Positions 51,350 through 53,766 of a stretch of DNA of 53,766 nucleotides are shown piece after piece; positions within the stretch are counted from its first letter, which is position 1, and every line of letters starts with the position of its first letter. Both the position numbers and the translations under genes were made by a program. This stretch comes from Kitasatospora cheerisanensis KCTC 2395 (GTDB taxonomy: Bacteria > Actinomycetota > Actinomycetes > Streptomycetales > Streptomycetaceae), in the NCBI RefSeq assembly GCF_000696185.1, contig NZ_KK853997.1, positions 7,588,452 through 7,642,217 on the forward strand, read 5' to 3'. Under the pieces are notes generated by a model that was not told where the DNA came from, searched no databases, and saw only the letters and a program-made list of their open reading frames with translations.

Positions 51350-51784
51350 ATGCCATCGGTCAAGAAGATCCAGATCACCTTCGACTGCGCCGATCCGGAG
51401 CGGGTCGGCCGCTTCTGGTGCGCGGCGCTCGGGTACGTGCCCCCGCAGCCGCCCCCGGAGTTCGACAGCTGGGAGGCGTACACCGAGTCGCTGGCTCCCG
51501 AGCAGCGCGGCGCCTGGTTCACGGCCGCCGACCCCGAGGGCGTCGGCCCGCGCATGTACTTCCAGCGCGTCCCCGAGGGCAAGGTCGTCAAGAACCGCGT
51601 CCACGTCGACGTCCGGGTCGGCACCGGCCTGGTCGGCGAGGAGCGCCTCGCGGCCCTCGAAGCCGAGAGCGCCCGCCTCGTCGCCCTCGGCGCCACCCGC
51701 GGCCAACTCCTGCTCGCCGACGAGTACAACGAGTCCTGCCAGGTCATGCAGGACGTCGAGGGCAACGAGTTCTGCCTCGACTGA
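51350..51784 (+). CDS. VOC-family (glyoxalase-like) protein
   Basis: The product has 144 residues from ATG 51350; TATGGT six bases upstream indicates a leaderless start. KKIQITFDCADPERVGRFWC opens the first beta-alpha-beta-beta-beta unit and VKNRVHVDVRVGTGLVGEER the second, ending VMQDVEGNEFCLD with the usual metal-side Glu. This is a glyoxalase-like-2 subgroup common in actinobacteria, often resistance- or isomerase-like, with unknown substrate. The uncorrected frame of the leftward MBL gene crosses it antisense only because of a frameshift there. Confidence 0.87.
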   Translation: MPSVKKIQITFDCADPERVGRFWCAALGYVPPQPPPEFDSWEAYTESLAPEQRGAWFTAADPEGVGPRMYFQRVPEGKVVKNRVHVDVRVGTGLVGEERLAALEAESARLVALGATRGQLLLADEYNESCQVMQDVEGNEFCLD

Positions 51785-51913
51785 CCGCCGGGGCCGGCAC
51801 TGCCGGTGCACCGTCCTCGTTCCGAGAGCGGCCGGCCCGGCCGGGTTCGTGCTGCGCGAACTCTCCCGGGCCGGCCGCCGCGTGCCTGCGCCGCCTTCTG
51901 CCCGGCCCCCGAG

Positions 51914-52929
51914 TCAGCAGCACTGCGAGGCCGGGGGGGCGGGGCGCCCGCAGCTTCGGCGGCGGCGATGCGGCCGCGGAGCATCGCCGACATGACGGCC
52001 ATGAAGCGGTCGGTGCGCGGGCGGCCGAGGACGAAGGGGTTGGGGGCCTCGGGGTGGGCGCGGAGCTGCTCGGCGCGTTCGAGGGAGTGGTCGGTCGTGG
52101 GGTGGTTGGAGAGTTCGACGTCCACGCCGGCCCGGGCCATGCGGGTGCGGAAGGACTCGACGGACGCGAGGTAGGTGCCGAGCTCCGGGAGCGTGCCGGG
52201 CGGGAGCAGGCCGCCCCACAGCATGGCGGTGTGGCGGCGGCCGCCGTCGCGGACCGGGATGATCGGCGAGACGGTGCCGGGGGTGTGCCCGGGGGTGTGG
52301 TGCAGCCGGATCGTGGTGCCGCCGAGGGTGAGGGCCTGGCCGTCGGCGATGTCCAAGTCCCGGACGGGGGCGTCCGCGGGCCGGGTGGCGGCGACCAGGT
52401 CCCAGTCGGCGGGGGACATCAACACCCGTGCGCCGTACCGGTCGGCGAGCAGCTGCGCGCCCCCGAAGTGGTCGTAGTGGCCCTGGGTGAGCACGACGTA
52501 CTTGATCGTCGCGGGGTCGGCGCCCAGCGCGCGCAGCCCGGGGACGATGATGCCCTCGGCCTCCGCCGGCGAGGTGAGCGCGTCGATCAGCACGATGCCG
52601 TCCTCGGTCAGCACGGCCGTCGCGGAGACCCAACCGGCGCTCAGCACGGCGAGGTTGTCGAACAGTTTCACCGGCGCGGGCGCGGGCGGGAGCGGGTACG
52701 GGAGGTCGGGCGTCAGCGCTGTCACCAGCGCGCGCAGGACGGGGTCGGACCCGGCCAGTCGGTGGGCCGGTTCGTACCAGGCCCGGGCGTCCGTGCCGTC
52801 GGCGGCGGCCGGTCCGGCGAGGACCAGCGGGCCGGCGGCGGCACCTGCGGCGAGGGCGAGGGCGGAGAGCCGGCCGAAGCCGCGCCGGGAGAGCCGGTCG
52901 GCGGAGCCGGGCAGGGGCGGGAACGTCAC
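51914..52929 (-). pseudogene. Tat-exported metallo-beta-lactamase-fold protein (B3-like), frameshift near the 3' end
   Basis: GTG 52929 has GGAG six bases upstream. A twin-arginine signal SRRGFGRLSALALAAGAAAG is followed by AAADG. The metal motif is YVVLTQGHYDHFGGAQLLAD, i.e. QxHxDH with Gln in place of the first His, as in GOB-type subclass B3 enzymes; LHHTPGHTPGTVS supplies the next ligand. Near 51935 a run of seven G breaks the frame; one missing base gives a natural stop at 51914 and 338 residues. Uncorrected, the frame runs on to 51337 across the VOC gene. It lies 26 bases downstream of a class A beta-lactamase gene. Confidence 0.8.
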
Positions 52930-52955
52930 TGTCACTCCAGGAAGTCGAGGGCGGA

Positions 52956-53766
52956 TCAGGAAGCCAGCAGGTCGAGCGCGGCCTCGGTGGCCTCGGCGAG
53001 CAGGGTGTCGTTCGAGGGGGCGTCCGGCCGGGAGCGGTCGGAGAGGACGGCGACGACCAGCGGCTTGCGGCCGCCGCCCGGCCAGACCACGGCGAGGTCG
53101 TTGCGGGTGCCGTAGCCGCCGTTGCCGGTCCGGTCCGCGACCTGCCACCCGGCGGGGACGCCCGCCCGGATGTACGGGCCGCCGGTGGTGTTGGCGAGCA
53201 TCAGGTCGGTGAGCAACTGCCGCCGTGCGGGCGGCAGGACGTCGCCGAGGAGGTACTGCCGCAGGTCGTCCGCGAGCACGCGGGGCGTGCTGGTGTCCCG
53301 CCGGTCGCCGGGGACGGCCTCGTTGAGCGCGGGCTCGGTACGGCTGACGTCGGTGGTGCTGTCGCCGAGGTCGCGCAGCGCCTGCTGCACGGCCGCCGGG
53401 CCGCCGACCTCGGCCATGACCAGGTTGGCCGCGGTGTTGTCGCTGTGGTCCAGGGACGCGGCCAGCAGGTCACGCAGCTTCATCCCGGTCGCCAGGTGCT
53501 GCGAGGTGACGGGCGCCCACGCCAGCACGTCCTGCTGACGGTACGTCACCACCCGCTCCAGGTCCGCGTCGGAGGCGCGGCGCAGCAGCGCGCCGCCGAC
53601 CAGGGCCTTGGAGGTGGAGGCGAACGCGAAACGCTCGTCCGCCCGGTGGGCGACCTCCCGACCGGAGCCGGTGTCCAGCACGTACACGCCGAGCCGGGCG
53701 CCGAACCGCTCCTCCAGACGACGGAAGGCCTCGGCGGCGGCCGGACTCGCGGCGGCCGCCGTGGTC
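52956..53766 (-). CDS. Class A beta-lactamase, 5' end beyond the window
   Basis: The open frame reaches the right edge. Catalytic motifs are complete: FAFASTSKALVGGALLRRAS (SxxK), LDHSDNTAANLVMAEVGG (SDN), RTEPALNEAVPGDRRDTSTP (the E166 segment ExxLN) and VADRTGNGGYGTRNDLAVVW, where the usual KTG is RTG as in carbenicillin-hydrolysing enzymes. All serine-enzyme residues are present, so it should hydrolyse beta-lactams. The signal sequence is outside the window. It is followed after 26 bases by the Tat-exported metallo-hydrolase, probably one operon. Confidence 0.92.
   Translation of the reverse strand, partial: TTAAAASPAAAEAFRRLEERFGARLGVYVLDTGSGREVAHRADERFAFASTSKALVGGALLRRASDADLERVVTYRQQDVLAWAPVTSQHLATGMKLRDLLAASLDHSDNTAANLVMAEVGGPAAVQQALRDLGDSTTDVSRTEPALNEAVPGDRRDTSTPRVLADDLRQYLLGDVLPPARRQLLTDLMLANTTGGPYIRAGVPAGWQVADRTGNGGYGTRNDLAVVWPGGGRKPLVVAVLSDRSRPDAPSNDTLLAEATEAALDLLAS

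Noticed and set aside
51337..51913. C-terminal extension of the MBL-fold frame antisense through the VOC gene
   Set aside because: The extension is Arg/Ser-rich shadow sequence. A one-base loss in the G7 run near 51935 explains it, with the natural stop at 51914.

Overview
The window is high-GC actinobacterial DNA, most likely from Streptomyces or Kitasatospora. The signs are strong third-position GC, many GTG starts, many leaderless starts (a TANNNT-like -10 box about 6-7 bases before ATG/GTG), ATGA/GTGA gene overlaps, a DasR-like operator at a chitinase gene, and family content typical of Streptomycetaceae (SigE-type ECF sigma factor, LigD split into separate genes, CdaR/PucR regulators). 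No rRNA, tRNA or CRISPR array is visible. The edges cut a LuxR-type regulator (left) and a class A beta-lactamase (right).

Layout. 1-8.7 kb: end of a LuxR regulator, a very large NACHT NTPase with pentapeptide repeats and a propeller-like C terminus, a small secreted protein, an HD hydrolase, a PP2C phosphatase, a MOSC protein, and a translationally coupled pair resembling the two halves of a copper amine oxidase. 8.8-13.2 kb: a LysR gene divergent from a three-gene succinate dehydrogenase/fumarate reductase operon (C-A-B). 13.2-16.6 kb: remnants of a monooxygenase and a MerR gene that have both lost their 5' ends, a secreted triple-repeat lectin, a CdaR/PucR regulator, a 20-bp tandem repeat array and a class II aldolase. 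16.7-19.2 kb: a two-gene NLR-type module. 19.2-24.6 kb: LigD polymerase, a 33-residue ORF, two insertion sequences stacked in one CTAG site, and a beta-lactamase-like hydrolase with a divergent MerR regulator. 24.9-28.4 kb: a SigE-type sigma factor with a PASTA membrane protein, a hairpin-rich gap, an FG-GAP secreted protein and a peptidoglycan-binding protein. 28.5-34.3 kb: a 22-bp repeat array, LigD ligase, a GntR-TetR hybrid regulator divergent from an FAD monooxygenase, and two orphan proteins. 34.7-40.8 kb: GH18 chitinase, threonine dehydrogenase-KBL ligase operon, LysR, and a Doc-type toxin-antitoxin pair. 40.8-53.8 kb: TetR/F420 oxidoreductase pair, Gfo/Idh/MocA, AMP-ligase, metallo-hydrolase, PAP2 enzyme, several orphans, a VOC protein, and a Tat-exported metallo-hydrolase downstream of a class A beta-lactamase.

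The most interesting module is 16697-19233. A 138-residue protein with a hydrophobic N-terminal helix ends in a short motif that is repeated near the N terminus of the next gene's product, an NB-ARC/TPR protein. Shared motifs of this kind mark bacterial NLR/effector pairs thought to signal through amyloid templating. The NACHT protein at 336-3932 is a second, independent STAND-type protein.

A caution for all users: nine otherwise well-conserved genes, and possibly a tenth, are each broken by one frameshift. In every case the frame change equals loss of one base, usually in a G/C run. This suggests systematic under-calling in the assembly rather than ten independent pseudogenes. These loci are typed as pseudogene here only because the sequence as given is frameshifted.
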